This document shows positions 53,830 to 62,908 of a DNA stretch of 64,000 bases, piece after piece. Numbering within the stretch: position 1 is the first letter of the stretch; each line of letters opens with the position of its first letter. Made by a program: the position numbers and the translations under genes. Below the pieces are notes generated by a model, which searched no databases, had not been told where the DNA came from, and was given only the letters and a program-made list of their open reading frames with translations. Source of the stretch: Bacteroides sp. (lineage in GTDB: Bacteria > Bacteroidota > Bacteroidia > Bacteroidales > Muribaculaceae); the NCBI GenBank assembly GCA_014801225.1, contig JAAVEO010000038.1, positions 26,388-90,387 of the forward strand, in the 5' to 3' direction.

Positions 53830-54963
53830 ATGAAGGGGCTTTCATCTCTATCTCTGGTGCTCCTCTCAGCTTTGCTTTCATTCTCTCTGTCTTCGTGTCA
53901 TAAATCGGAAAAGGAGGCTCAAGGTGCTCCTTCTATTGATGTGGAACAGGTGATGGAGGATTCCATCGTTGTGCATCAGTCCTTTCCGGCTGTTCTCTCG
54001 GCTGCCTCCAAGACTGATGTGGTAGCTCAGATCAATGGCAAAATGCTGACATGTAATTATAAAAGTGGTGAATTCGTGGAGAAGGGCCAGGTGCTTTTCA
54101 CATTTGAATCTACCACATATCGGGATGCTGTGAAGCAAGCGGAAGCAGCCCTCGCTACAGCCCGTAGCCAATATGATTATGCCAAAAGCCAGTATGCGGC
54201 AATGAGCAAGGCGCTCGAAGCGGATGCTGTCTCCAAGATGGAGGTGCTCCAGGCTGAAAGCAGCATGGAGCAGGCAAAGGCCGCTATCAGCCAGGCCGAG
54301 GCTACTCTCAGCACAGCTCGCCAGAATCTCGGATATTGCACTGTGACAGCGCCTATAAGCGGATATATCACGGCTAATACTCTTGATCCGGGCAGTTACG
54401 TCGCCGGCGGCGGATCGCCGGTGGTGCTCGCATCGATCTACAACAATAATTTCCTCACTGCCATATTCAGTCTCAGCGAGGAACAGTACGAGAAACTGGT
54501 ACTGGCCAATGGCGGTATCTCGGCACCGATTTATCGCACGGTGCCGGTGACTTTCAAACAGAATCTTAGTCAGGCTTACACTGCGGATCTTAATTATGAG
54601 GCTCCGGTAGTGGAACGTTCCACAGGCACTATGACCATGAAGGGGCGTATTCTGAATCCCTCCAATGAGTTGAAGGATGGAATGTATGTCACTGTCGAAC
54701 TCCCCACCGGCGTGAGTCCTAAGGCTCTTTTGGTCAAGGATGCCAGCATAGGAAGCGATCAGCTCGGTAGCTATCTCTATCTTGTCAACGATTCCAATAA
54801 GGTGGTATATACTCCTGTCAAGACAGGCGAGCTTTATCAGGATTCTTTGCGGGTTATCCTTGAGGGGGTACGTCCCGGCGATCGCTATGTAAGCAAGGCT
54901 CTCCTTACGGTGAGGGCCGGAGAGAAAATCAATCCCGTGATGGCGGGCAGTAAGAAGAAATAA
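53830..54963 (+). CDS. RND efflux periplasmic adaptor (membrane fusion protein)
   Basis: The product (377 residues from this start) has a lipoprotein signal ending LSSC, then the lipoyl half-motifs ALSAASKTDVVAQINGKM and APISGYITANTLDPGSYV flanking a coiled-coil hairpin of about 75 residues, and a beta-barrel and membrane-proximal domain. It links the inner-membrane pump to the outer-membrane channel. An upstream in-frame ATG at 53794 would add 12 residues before the signal peptide, less likely. Genes lie 12 bases before the pump. Confidence 0.92.
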   Translation: MKGLSSLSLVLLSALLSFSLSSCHKSEKEAQGAPSIDVEQVMEDSIVVHQSFPAVLSAASKTDVVAQINGKMLTCNYKSGEFVEKGQVLFTFESTTYRDAVKQAEAALATARSQYDYAKSQYAAMSKALEADAVSKMEVLQAESSMEQAKAAISQAEATLSTARQNLGYCTVTAPISGYITANTLDPGSYVAGGGSPVVLASIYNNNFLTAIFSLSEEQYEKLVLANGGISAPIYRTVPVTFKQNLSQAYTADLNYEAPVVERSTGTMTMKGRILNPSNELKDGMYVTVELPTGVSPKALLVKDASIGSDQLGSYLYLVNDSNKVVYTPVKTGELYQDSLRVILEGVRPGDRYVSKALLTVRAGEKINPVMAGSKKK

Positions 54964-54975
54964 AAATACAGCGCT

Positions 54976-57900
54976 ATGTTTTCAAAATTTTTCATCGACC
55001 GTCCGATATTCGCTACAGTGCTCGCTGTGCTGATGGTGCTTGCGGGTATTCTGACGGTGAAGACACTGCCTATAGCGCAGTATCCGGATATCACTCCCCC
55101 TACGGTGATGGTCAGCGCTTCCTATCCGGGAGCTAATGCCGCGACTGTGGCCCGAACAGTGGGTGTCCCTATCGAGCAGCAAGTCAACGGTGTTGAGAAT
55201 ATGCTCTATATGAGTTCCAATTCATCCGATGATGGAAGTTACTCGCTCACAATCACATTCCGCAACGGCACGGATGTGGATCAGGCCGCTGTAGATGTGC
55301 AGAATCGTATCTCTCTCGCTTCGGCCCAGCTTCCCTCTCAGGTGCAGGAGCAGGGTATCAGTGTCAATAAGGAGTCGAGCAATAATGTGCTCTTCATTGC
55401 TCTTATGTCTGACGATCCTCAACGTTATGACGCTCTATATCTCACCAACTATGCTCAGCTCAATATGATCGAGCCGCTCTCGCGAGTGGAGGGTGTAGGC
55501 GGTGTCCAGGCTTTCGGTGCCGGTGAATACAGTATGCGTGTCTGGCTTGATCCGGATGCGATGCGTGTGCGCGGTGTGACACCGGCTGATGTTGAAGCGG
55601 CGATTCGTTCGCAGAATATGGAGGTGAGTGCCGGTAGTGTGGGTAATCCCCCGGGTAATAGCGATTCCGAATTTCAGTATACTCTTACGGCGCAAGGTCG
55701 CCTCTCTTCTGCTGATGAATTCGGAAATATCATTATCCGTACTGATGGCACAGGTGTGCTTCGCTTGAAGGATATTGCTAAAGTGGAGCTTGGCAGCGAG
55801 AGTTACAGCATGGTGGCCCGTGTCAACGGACAGGAAGCCGCTCTTATCGGTATCGAACAGCTTCCGGGAGCGAATGCTATGGAAGTGGCCGACGGTTCTC
55901 TTAAGGAAATGGAGCGTCTGAGTCGGTATTTCCCTGATGGCGTGCATTACCAGGTAGTGCTCAACACTACTGATTTCGTTAAATCTTCGATTGATGATGT
56001 GGTGGTCACATTCGTGGAGACAGTACTCATTGTGATGGTAGTGATTTTGCTTTTCCTTCAGAACTGGAGAGCTGTCATTATCCCGATGCTTACTATCCCG
56101 GTGTCGCTTATCGCGACATTTGCGGTGATGAAGATCATGGGCTTCTCTCTGAATACTCTTACGCTCTTTGGCTTGGTGCTCGCCATTGCGATTGTGGTAG
56201 ACGATGCGATAGTCGTGGTGGAAGATTGTTCCCGACTTGTTGACAAGGGCGATATTTCACGCCGCGCGGCTGCCGAGAAGGCAATGAAGGAGCTTACGGG
56301 CCCTGTCGTGGGTGAGGTTCTCGTTCTTCTTTCCGTATTTATCCCTACGGCTTTCGTAAGCGGTATCACAGGTCAGCTATATAAGCAGTTTGCTCTCACT
56401 ATCGCGGTGTCCACGGCTTTCTCCGGGTTCAACGCTCTTACTCTTACTCCGGCTCTATGCGCGCTTTTCCTTACTCCGCGCAAACCGGCTCGTAATTTCA
56501 TTTACAAGGGTTTCAACAAGGGGTACGGCAAGATACTCAATCTATATGAAAAGATTATCGGTGGCATGCTTAAGCGCCCGGTGCTCTCGATGGTAAGTTT
56601 TCTTGTGATAGCGGCTGTAGCCATCTGGGGATTCCTTGCTTGGCCTACCAGCTATATCCCGGAGGAGGATATGGGATATTTCATGACTTCCGTGGAGCTC
56701 CCGGATGGTGCTTCCATGGAACGTACTGAAAAGGTGGTCAATGGCTTGACTGCCGAGCTCAAAAAGAATCCTTACGTGAAGGATGTGATGAGTGTATCCG
56801 GTTTCTCTATGATGGGAGGAGGCTCGGGATCGAATATGGCCACTCTCAATGTGATTCTCAAACCATGGAAGGATCGTGGCCGTAAGGGTTCTGTGGAGAA
56901 CGTAATCAAGGATTTTGAAAAATATACGTCTACTGTACAGGATGCAATAGTATTCTCCGTGAATCCGCCTGCAATTCCGGGCCTGGGTATGTCGTCGGGG
57001 CTTCAGATGGAACTCCTCGACATTAATAACCTCGGAGCCGGTGAACTCAAGAAGGCTCTTGCTGAGGTAACTCGTACGGCTGAGGAGGATCCGCGTATCA
57101 AGATGGTGACTTCCCTCTATCAAGGTCAGGTAAGACAGTATCAGGTGAATGTCGATCGCGACCGTATTAAGCTGCTCGGTATCGATGTTGACGATGTATA
57201 TAGTGTGATTTCTACCTATATGGGTGGTGGATACGTAAATGATTTCGTCGATTTCGGCCGCACTTTTCAGGTGAATGTACAGGCTGACGGTGCCTCACGC
57301 CGGCAACCGCAGGATATACTTTCTCTCAGCGTTCGTAACGCCTCGGGCGATATGGTGCCTCTATCTGTATTCACCACAGTAGAACCTGTGATGGGCGAGC
57401 CCTCGGTGGCGCGTTACAATATGTACACTGCGGCTTCTCTCACGGCTACTCCCGCTCATGGTGTCAGTTCTTCAGAGGGTATCAAGGCTATGGAGGAGGC
57501 TGTCAACAAGGCTCTTGGTAAGAATTTCTCTTACGCATGGAGCGGTATCGCTTATCAGGAGACTCAGTCCGGCACTACGATTTCATTCGTATTCATCTTT
57601 GCGATTGTCATGACTATCCTTGTGCTTGCTGCTCAATATGAGAGCTGGACTGATCCTATAGCTGTAGTGCTCAGTATGCCTATAGCCATTCTGGGTACCG
57701 TGCTTGGATGTATCGTGATGAGTCAGAGTATAAGTATCTACACACAGATCGGTCTTATTCTCTTGCTGGGTATGTCGGCCAAGAATGCAATTCTTATCGT
57801 GGAGTATGCTATGGACTTCCGCAAAGCCGGGGTGCCTGTGATGAAGGCTGCTCACGATGCAGGTGTGATCCGATTCCGTCCTATCATGATGACGGCGTGT

Positions 57901-58158
57901 GCATTCGTATTTGGTGTGATGCCGATGATGTTCGCCACCGGTGCCGGTGCCAACAGCCGAATAGAACTCGGCACAGCCGTTGTATTCGGTATGGCTCTCA
58001 ATGCTCTTGTCGGCACGCTGTTCGTACCTACCTTCTGGGAGGTGCTGCAACGCTTCAACGAGAAATATCTTAACAATATGTTCAAGGATCCTAATGCCGG
58101 GAAGACCGGTGCTCCTTCCGGCACTTCATCATCTTCCGATACGGCTCCTGATATCTGA
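54976..58158 (+). CDS. RND multidrug efflux pump (HAE1, AcrB/MexB type)
   Basis: The 1060-residue inner-membrane protein starts MFSKFFIDRPIFATVLAVLM, the conserved first helix, and has twelve membrane helices, two large periplasmic porter/docking domains, and the proton-relay motif in helix 4 (VLAIAIVVDDAIVVVED, with two adjacent Asp). Motif SYPGANAATV and the C-terminal GLILLLGMSAKNAILIVEYA are family hallmarks. It exports drugs, bile salts or detergents by proton motive force. No regulator gene is nearby. A bidirectional terminator follows. Confidence 0.96.
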   Translation: MFSKFFIDRPIFATVLAVLMVLAGILTVKTLPIAQYPDITPPTVMVSASYPGANAATVARTVGVPIEQQVNGVENMLYMSSNSSDDGSYSLTITFRNGTDVDQAAVDVQNRISLASAQLPSQVQEQGISVNKESSNNVLFIALMSDDPQRYDALYLTNYAQLNMIEPLSRVEGVGGVQAFGAGEYSMRVWLDPDAMRVRGVTPADVEAAIRSQNMEVSAGSVGNPPGNSDSEFQYTLTAQGRLSSADEFGNIIIRTDGTGVLRLKDIAKVELGSESYSMVARVNGQEAALIGIEQLPGANAMEVADGSLKEMERLSRYFPDGVHYQVVLNTTDFVKSSIDDVVVTFVETVLIVMVVILLFLQNWRAVIIPMLTIPVSLIATFAVMKIMGFSLNTLTLFGLVLAIAIVVDDAIVVVEDCSRLVDKGDISRRAAAEKAMKELTGPVVGEVLVLLSVFIPTAFVSGITGQLYKQFALTIAVSTAFSGFNALTLTPALCALFLTPRKPARNFIYKGFNKGYGKILNLYEKIIGGMLKRPVLSMVSFLVIAAVAIWGFLAWPTSYIPEEDMGYFMTSVELPDGASMERTEKVVNGLTAELKKNPYVKDVMSVSGFSMMGGGSGSNMATLNVILKPWKDRGRKGSVENVIKDFEKYTSTVQDAIVFSVNPPAIPGLGMSSGLQMELLDINNLGAGELKKALAEVTRTAEEDPRIKMVTSLYQGQVRQYQVNVDRDRIKLLGIDVDDVYSVISTYMGGGYVNDFVDFGRTFQVNVQADGASRRQPQDILSLSVRNASGDMVPLSVFTTVEPVMGEPSVARYNMYTAASLTATPAHGVSSSEGIKAMEEAVNKALGKNFSYAWSGIAYQETQSGTTISFVFIFAIVMTILVLAAQYESWTDPIAVVLSMPIAILGTVLGCIVMSQSISIYTQIGLILLLGMSAKNAILIVEYAMDFRKAGVPVMKAAHDAGVIRFRPIMMTACAFVFGVMPMMFATGAGANSRIELGTAVVFGMALNALVGTLFVPTFWEVLQRFNEKYLNNMFKDPNAGKTGAPSGTSSSSDTAPDI

Positions 58159-58182
58159 TACCCCTTTATTCATACCTATAGC

Positions 58183-58217
58183 GAGGCGCGACAGATTTTA
58201 TCAATCTGTCGCGCCTC
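58183..58217. terminator. Bidirectional terminator between the RND pump and pth
   Basis: GAGGCGCGACAGATT pairs perfectly with AATCTGTCGCGCCTC around a 5-base loop, between convergent genes whose stops are at 58158 and 58234. T-rich sequence lies on the right side. Confidence 0.8.
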
Positions 58218-58233
58218 CGGTATATATCGCTTT

Positions 58234-58797
58234 TTATGAATTGAAATGATTCATGGCGAATGCCGCGCCGGAAAGGCAGAAGGCTTTCACTGCCTCGGCA
58301 GCTTTCTCCAGCTTTTCGGGAAGAAGCTTTTTCTCTTCGGGAGGGAATGTGCCCAATACGAAATCAATCTGGGCTCCGCGGGCGAAATCGTTGCCCACTC
58401 CGAATCGTAGACGTGCATAATTCTGTGCACCCAATTCGGAAGCGATATTCTTCAGACCGTTATGTCCGGCGTCCGACCCTCTGGTACGCATACGCAGGTT
58501 GCCGAAAGGCAACGCGAGATCATCCACTATCACCAGAAGATTTTCCAACGGCAATTTCTCCTTGTTCATCCAATAGCGGATGGCCACTCCGCTGAGATTC
58601 ATGAAAGTGGAGGGTTTCAAAAGAAGAAGCTCACAGTTTTTTACTTTGACTGTGGCCATATCGCCATATCGGCATGACGAAAAGGATACACCGGCATCAG
58701 AGGCGATTTTATCGCCTACCATAAAACCGATATTATGGCGCGTATCGGCATATTCCGGACCGATATTGCCAAGACAAGCTATAAGATATCTTTTCAT
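58234..58797 (-). CDS. pth: Peptidyl-tRNA hydrolase
   Basis: The 187-residue enzyme releases peptides from prematurely dissociated peptidyl-tRNA. It shows [21 protein letters not shown] (catalytic His in TRHN, Asn nearby), [16 protein letters not shown] (catalytic Asp) and [13 protein letters not shown] start it at [10 protein letters not shown]; an in-frame upstream ATG at 58905 would add 36 unrelated residues. It is divergent from rplY and shares the 280-base gap with its promoter. In E. coli and many bacteria pth neighbours rplY or a ribosomal gene as here. Confidence 0.95.
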   Translation of the reverse strand: MKRYLIACLGNIGPEYADTRHNIGFMVGDKIASDAGVSFSSCRYGDMATVKVKNCELLLLKPSTFMNLSGVAIRYWMNKEKLPLENLLVIVDDLALPFGNLRMRTRGSDAGHNGLKNIASELGAQNYARLRFGVGNDFARGAQIDFVLGTFPPEEKKLLPEKLEKAAEAVKAFCLSGAAFAMNHFNS

Positions 58798-58929
58798 AGA
58801 GTCAGAGGGAGCGGGGTTATGTCGCTCCGAATCGAGAAGAGCGAGTAGAGATTTTATCCAATTCACAGAGTCAGGATATGAGGTCTGATTATTTTTCGAC
58901 CGCAAAATTAATAAAAAAGAGGGATATCG

Positions 58930-58961
58930 TTTGGGTATGTGGGGGAAAAATAGTAATTTTG
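58930..58961 (+). promoter_or_regulatory. Promoter for rplY
   Basis: TTTG (58930-58933), a 20-nt gap and TAATTTTG (58954-58961) match the Bacteroidetes consensus. The leader of about 110 bases before the ATG may carry a ribosomal-protein autoregulatory site, though no clear fold was found. Confidence 0.75.
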
Positions 58962-59077
58962 TGCGCTCTTTGCAGAAGAAGCAACCGTGTGATGGGAAAT
59001 TTGTTCTCCCTCCATAATGGCTATAATGCCCGGAGCAAGACTTATTTTGAGTAACACTTTAAAAAGAAAAAGAAGAA

Positions 59078-59734
59078 ATGAAATCTTATGAACTTCAGGC
59101 CGAACCCCGCGTAGAACTCGGCAAGAAATCAGTGAAGGCCCTCCGCGCAGAGGGTAAGATTCCCGCTGTCCTCAATGGCGGCAAAATCATCGACCTCCCC
59201 TACACAGGCACTCTCCGTGCCGGTGAGAAAATCGTAGAGATCGATCCCGTCCGCAAGCGCGGTCTTATCACTACCGACCTCACTGTGAAGGCAGAGGACG
59301 TCCGCAAGCTCATCTATACTCCCGACATCTTCGAGATCGATCTCGAGGTGAACGGCGAGAAGCGCAAAGCTGTCATGAAGGAGCTCCAGTTCCAGCCCGT
59401 GAAGGATACAGTTCTCCATATCGATTTCCTCGAGGTTTATCCCGAGAAGCCTATCGTAATGGAGGTGCCCGTTCAGGTAGAGGGCCACGCCGAAGGTGTG
59501 AAAGCCGGTGGTAAGCTCACTCTCTCCATGCGTAAGCTCAAAGTGAAAGCCACTTACGACAAGATTCCCGAGCGTCTCGTTGTCAACGTTGACAACCTCG
59601 GTCTCGGCCAGAGCCTCGCTGTAGGCGACCTCGCTTTCGAGGGTCTCGAGCTCATGAACGCCAAGAACGCTGTCGTTTGCGCTGTTCAGCTCACTCGTGC
59701 CGCTCGTGGTGCTGCTGCCAAAGCTGCTGAGTAA
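59078..59734 (+). CDS. rplY: 50S ribosomal protein L25 (CTC form)
   Basis: The 218-residue protein has the L25 domain (about 1-90, EPRVELGKKSVKALRAEGKIPAVL) that binds 5S rRNA and a C-terminal beta domain (90-190) found in the long CTC form. The start at MKSYELQAEPR fits the family. Codon use is that of a highly expressed gene (strong C preference at third positions, unlike neighbours). It is monocistronic, with its own promoter and a strong terminator. Confidence 0.96.
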   Translation: MKSYELQAEPRVELGKKSVKALRAEGKIPAVLNGGKIIDLPYTGTLRAGEKIVEIDPVRKRGLITTDLTVKAEDVRKLIYTPDIFEIDLEVNGEKRKAVMKELQFQPVKDTVLHIDFLEVYPEKPIVMEVPVQVEGHAEGVKAGGKLTLSMRKLKVKATYDKIPERLVVNVDNLGLGQSLAVGDLAFEGLELMNAKNAVVCAVQLTRAARGAAAKAAE

Positions 59735-59771
59735 TCCAACGACTCAAGGTAAAATATTAATATTAGAGAAA

Positions 59772-59816
59772 AGAGGCTGTCGCGATTTTTTCGCGGTAGC
59801 CTCTTTTTCTTTTTTC
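59772..59816 (+). terminator. Rho-independent terminator after rplY
   Basis: AGAGGCTGTCGCGA pairs with TCGCGGTAGCCTCT (two wobble pairs), followed by a long T-run interrupted by one C. It also lies before the stop of the convergent NDH-2 gene (59851). Confidence 0.9.
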
Positions 59817-59850
59817 ATTACGCTATTTTTGTATATAAGCGGCAGGATTA

Positions 59851-61116
59851 TCAGTCGCCCCAATGTCGTCTTACGGGGAAGCGAGTGGGGCGTAGCAATA
59901 GTCGGAGTGATGTGCTGGTAGTGGTATAATTCCAAATCCAGTTGAGAAGCACCACTACCTTATTGCGCATACCTAAAATCGACATAAGATGGATTGCAAG
60001 CCAAATAAACCAGGCGAAGAAACCTCCGAAGGATACTTTCGGAAGATCGGCCACGGCCAAATGCTTTCCTACTGTGGCCATGCTTCCTTTGTCGTGATAT
60101 TTGAACGCGCTCTTGAATTCCCCGGCATTGAGATTGCGGGCGAGATTCTCTGCCTGCTGTATTGCCGGCTGTGCCATCTGAGGATGTCCGGCCGGATAAT
60201 CCTCGGTCTGCATGAGAGCTATGTCACCAATAGCCAGTACGCTCTCTTCAAGCCCTTTCACCCGGTTGTATTCATCCACAATGATTCTCCCTCCACGGCC
60301 CACGGTGGTCTCCGGCATACCGGGCATGGGTTCCCCTTTTACTCCGGCTGTCCAGATAAGCGTCTCCCAATATTCTTTATGGCCGTCGGCAAACTCTACC
60401 ATCTTGTCCTCATATCCTTTCATAGTGGTATTGAGCCTTACATCCACCATCAATGATTTCAAGTATTCAAGAGCTCGCGCAGAAGATTTCTCACTCATTG
60501 CTCCCAAAAGACGGGGAGCCCCTTCTACAAGGGTCACAGTGACATCCTCCTGCTTGAGTTCCGGATATTCCCTCTTCAAGATATTTTTCTTCATCTCGCC
60601 GATGGCCCCGGCTATCTCCACACCGCTCGGTCCGCCTCCGACTACCAGAAAACTCAGCAATTGACGTCTCCTTTCCGGATCTTTGCAGAGGGCCCCGCGT
60701 TCAAGGCGATCAAGAATCTCATCGCGTGTATGCGCTGCCTCTCCAATAGTCTTGATACCATATACTGTCTCTTCCAGTCCTTTCATACCGAAGTAGTTGT
60801 TGGTGGAGCCTGCTGCTATCACCAGGCGATCGTATGGAATGCTCTCGTAACTCGTGGTAACTGTTTTTCCCTCCGTATCGATATTCTTCACATGGCCCAT
60901 GTGGTAGGATACATTACGGAGTTTCTTGATTTCAAGTCGGAAGGGGAAGGATATGTTGGATTCGGTGAGTCCCGAGGAGGCCACTTGATAAAAGAGGGGA
61001 GGAAAACTGTGGAAATTATTACGGTCGATGATATGCACGTTGAATTTATCCCGTGCAAGTCGCTTTGCAAGTGTTAGTCCGGCGAAGCCGCCTCCTATTA
61101 TTACTATATTCTCCAT
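59851..61116 (-). CDS. Type II NADH dehydrogenase (NDH-2)
   Basis: The 421-residue flavoprotein has the FAD loop IIGGGFAGL (6-14), a second dinucleotide loop VVGGGPSGVEIAGAI for NADH, and ALAIGDIA near the C-terminus. The last about 50 residues carry an amphipathic/hydrophobic stretch (FFAWFIWLAIHLMSILG) that attaches it to the inner membrane. NDH-2 passes electrons from NADH to menaquinone without pumping protons. The gene is divergent from the META-domain gene. Confidence 0.92.
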   Translation of the reverse strand: MENIVIIGGGFAGLTLAKRLARDKFNVHIIDRNNFHSFPPLFYQVASSGLTESNISFPFRLEIKKLRNVSYHMGHVKNIDTEGKTVTTSYESIPYDRLVIAAGSTNNYFGMKGLEETVYGIKTIGEAAHTRDEILDRLERGALCKDPERRRQLLSFLVVGGGPSGVEIAGAIGEMKKNILKREYPELKQEDVTVTLVEGAPRLLGAMSEKSSARALEYLKSLMVDVRLNTTMKGYEDKMVEFADGHKEYWETLIWTAGVKGEPMPGMPETTVGRGGRIIVDEYNRVKGLEESVLAIGDIALMQTEDYPAGHPQMAQPAIQQAENLARNLNAGEFKSAFKYHDKGSMATVGKHLAVADLPKVSFGGFFAWFIWLAIHLMSILGMRNKVVVLLNWIWNYTTTSTSLRLLLRPTRFPVRRHWGD

Positions 61117-61179
61117 GGTAGTCTATGTGTGTGTTTTGTATTTATTTCTATTTTGAAAACACATCGGGGAGGAAGGATG

Positions 61180-61211
61180 TTTGCCTAAGTCGGCGAATTA
61201 AACTAATTTTG
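61180..61211 (+). promoter_or_regulatory. Promoter for the META-domain / S4 operon
   Basis: TTTG (61180-61183), a 20-nt gap and TAATTTTG (61204-61211) are a close match to the consensus, with start near 61217 and a leader of about 105 bases. Confidence 0.75.
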
Positions 61212-61322
61212 CAGAATAAGGGTTATATTCTTATATATTGTGTAAGTAGTCCGGGGGCACTATTGCCGCCCGGCATGTGACACAATGGCGAATATATTTC
61301 TCCAATAAAAATAGAAACTACT

Positions 61323-62249
61323 ATGGCAGATATAAAGATATTCCGTGTAAGACACATGTTGCCCGTAGCTGCGGTTGCTATGGCTATGCTTTCAAGCTGT
61401 TCGTTGCTCGGTTCGAAATCGGGCGGTGAAGGTGGCGGTCTTCTTGGCGGAGGCGGTGGTAAGGTGAAGACGGATGCCGTGCTTCCTCAAGACCGTGAGA
61501 AGATTCATGAGAATGCCTCGGCAAAGGCTTATACCTCCGAAGAACTCGGACGTGGTGTGGTGAAGGGCGATTGGGCCATAGAAAAGGTTATGGGGCAAAC
61601 GGCAGTAGGGGAGACGGCTCCTTTCCTGAAATTCGTGCCTTCCGAAAAGAGAGTATATGGCAATAACGGTTGCAATTTCATCAATGCCGGATATGAATAT
61701 AATCCTGCTGACAGCACGCTGAGTTTCAGCAATCCGATCTCCACTATGATGGCGTGTGGAATGGAGGGAATCACGGATGCCCAGATAATGCAGGCCCTCA
61801 ATTCAGTGAAGTATTATACATGGAAATTGGAAGGTTCGGAGTATTACCTCTATCTATATGATGAAGCTATGCAACCGATGTTGGAACTCATGCACCAGAA
61901 TTTCGACTTTCTTAACGGCACATGGCGTGTCACGGCTATTGACAACGAGGCTGTGAATGTACCTGATATGAAGCTCGTGATTGATGTGGATGAGGGTAAG
62001 CTGCATGGCAATACGGGATGCAATATCCTTAACGGCACTCTTGAGACGGATATGGACGCAGCCAATTCTATATCGTTCCAGTCGATAGCCACTACCCGCA
62101 TGGCTTGTCCCGACCAAAGTTATGAGACGCGTCTTGTCGTGGCGTTGGAGGATGCCTCTACTGCCAAACCGATATCAGCCAATAAGGTAATATTCCTTAA
62201 TCCTCAAGGAGAGAACGTACTTCAACTTGAGCGCACTACAGATAAATAA
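61323..62249 (+). CDS. Lipoprotein with two META (HslJ-like) domains
   Basis: The 308-residue protein has a basic N-region, a hydrophobic segment and lipobox AMLSSC, a Gly-rich linker (GGEGGGLLGGGGGK), then two META domains at about 85-190 and 195-305. Each has the family's GTW or GDW start and a NNGCNF/NTGCNI motif with a later MAC(G/P) segment. META proteins are heat-shock or motility-linked in other bacteria; their chemistry is unknown. It is followed after 17 bases by an S4 RNA-binding gene. Confidence 0.87.
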   Translation: MADIKIFRVRHMLPVAAVAMAMLSSCSLLGSKSGGEGGGLLGGGGGKVKTDAVLPQDREKIHENASAKAYTSEELGRGVVKGDWAIEKVMGQTAVGETAPFLKFVPSEKRVYGNNGCNFINAGYEYNPADSTLSFSNPISTMMACGMEGITDAQIMQALNSVKYYTWKLEGSEYYLYLYDEAMQPMLELMHQNFDFLNGTWRVTAIDNEAVNVPDMKLVIDVDEGKLHGNTGCNILNGTLETDMDAANSISFQSIATTRMACPDQSYETRLVVALEDASTAKPISANKVIFLNPQGENVLQLERTTDK

Positions 62250-62266
62250 TAAAAACAACGAATGAT

Positions 62267-62701
62267 ATGGCGAAAGCCGAAGAAAGAGTAGATAAATGGC
62301 TGTGGGCGATGCGCGTATTCAAGACGCGTACTATTGCCACTGATGCCTGTAAGAAGGGACGTGTCTCTATCGGAGGGACGGCCGTAAAACCATCTCGCAC
62401 TATTAAGGTAGGGGATGTAATTGATGTAAAGAAACCACCTATCACATATACTTTCCGTGTGCTTCAAGTCACAGGTAACCGCCTCGGAGCACGTCTCGTG
62501 CCTGAGTATCTTGAGAATATCACTGCTCCCGAGCAGTACGAACTTCTTGAGATGACAAAGATAAGCGGATTTGTAGACCGCCAGAAAGGTCTCGGCCGTC
62601 CCACCAAGCGCGACAGCCGCGAGCTCAACCGCTTCAAAGAAGATTCCTATGCCGACAACTTCTTCCTCGACTGGGAAGACGATGACCCCGACGAAGATTA
62701 A
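62267..62701 (+). CDS. S4-domain RNA-binding protein (Hsp15-like)
   Basis: The 144-residue protein starts with an S4 domain (ERVDKWLWAMRVFKTRTIAT, CKKGRVSIGGTAVKPSRTIKVGD) of the kind in Hsp15/HslR, which binds free 50S subunits carrying stalled nascent chains. The C-terminus is charged (DWEDDDPDED). It has the length of HslR (about 130). It shares the transcript with the META-domain gene and ends at a long hairpin. Confidence 0.88.
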   Translation: MAKAEERVDKWLWAMRVFKTRTIATDACKKGRVSIGGTAVKPSRTIKVGDVIDVKKPPITYTFRVLQVTGNRLGARLVPEYLENITAPEQYELLEMTKISGFVDRQKGLGRPTKRDSRELNRFKEDSYADNFFLDWEDDDPDED

Positions 62702-62730
62702 TTCCCATTCGGGCTAATATCCGGATAAAA

Positions 62731-62777
62731 CAAGGAATCCTTTCAAGAGCGGCTCTTGAAAGGATTCCTTGTCATTT
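62731..62777 (+). terminator. 20-bp perfect stem terminator after the S4 gene
   Basis: CAAGGAATCCTTTCAAGAGC pairs exactly with its reverse complement at 62752-62771 around a single central base, followed by a T-rich run (TCATTTTT). It has the same CAAGGRAT outer edges as the 44-bp palindrome at 41935-41978. Confidence 0.85.
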
Positions 62778-62908
62778 TTACCAATTCCACATCTGCGGAT
62801 CTTACATTTCTTGTGAGATGGAAGATCTAAGAATTCATCCACAGATTGTTTTCAATCCTCGGCCTCCAATTCTTGTTTAAGCTATGAAGTTTCAGGAGGG
62901 AAAAGCCT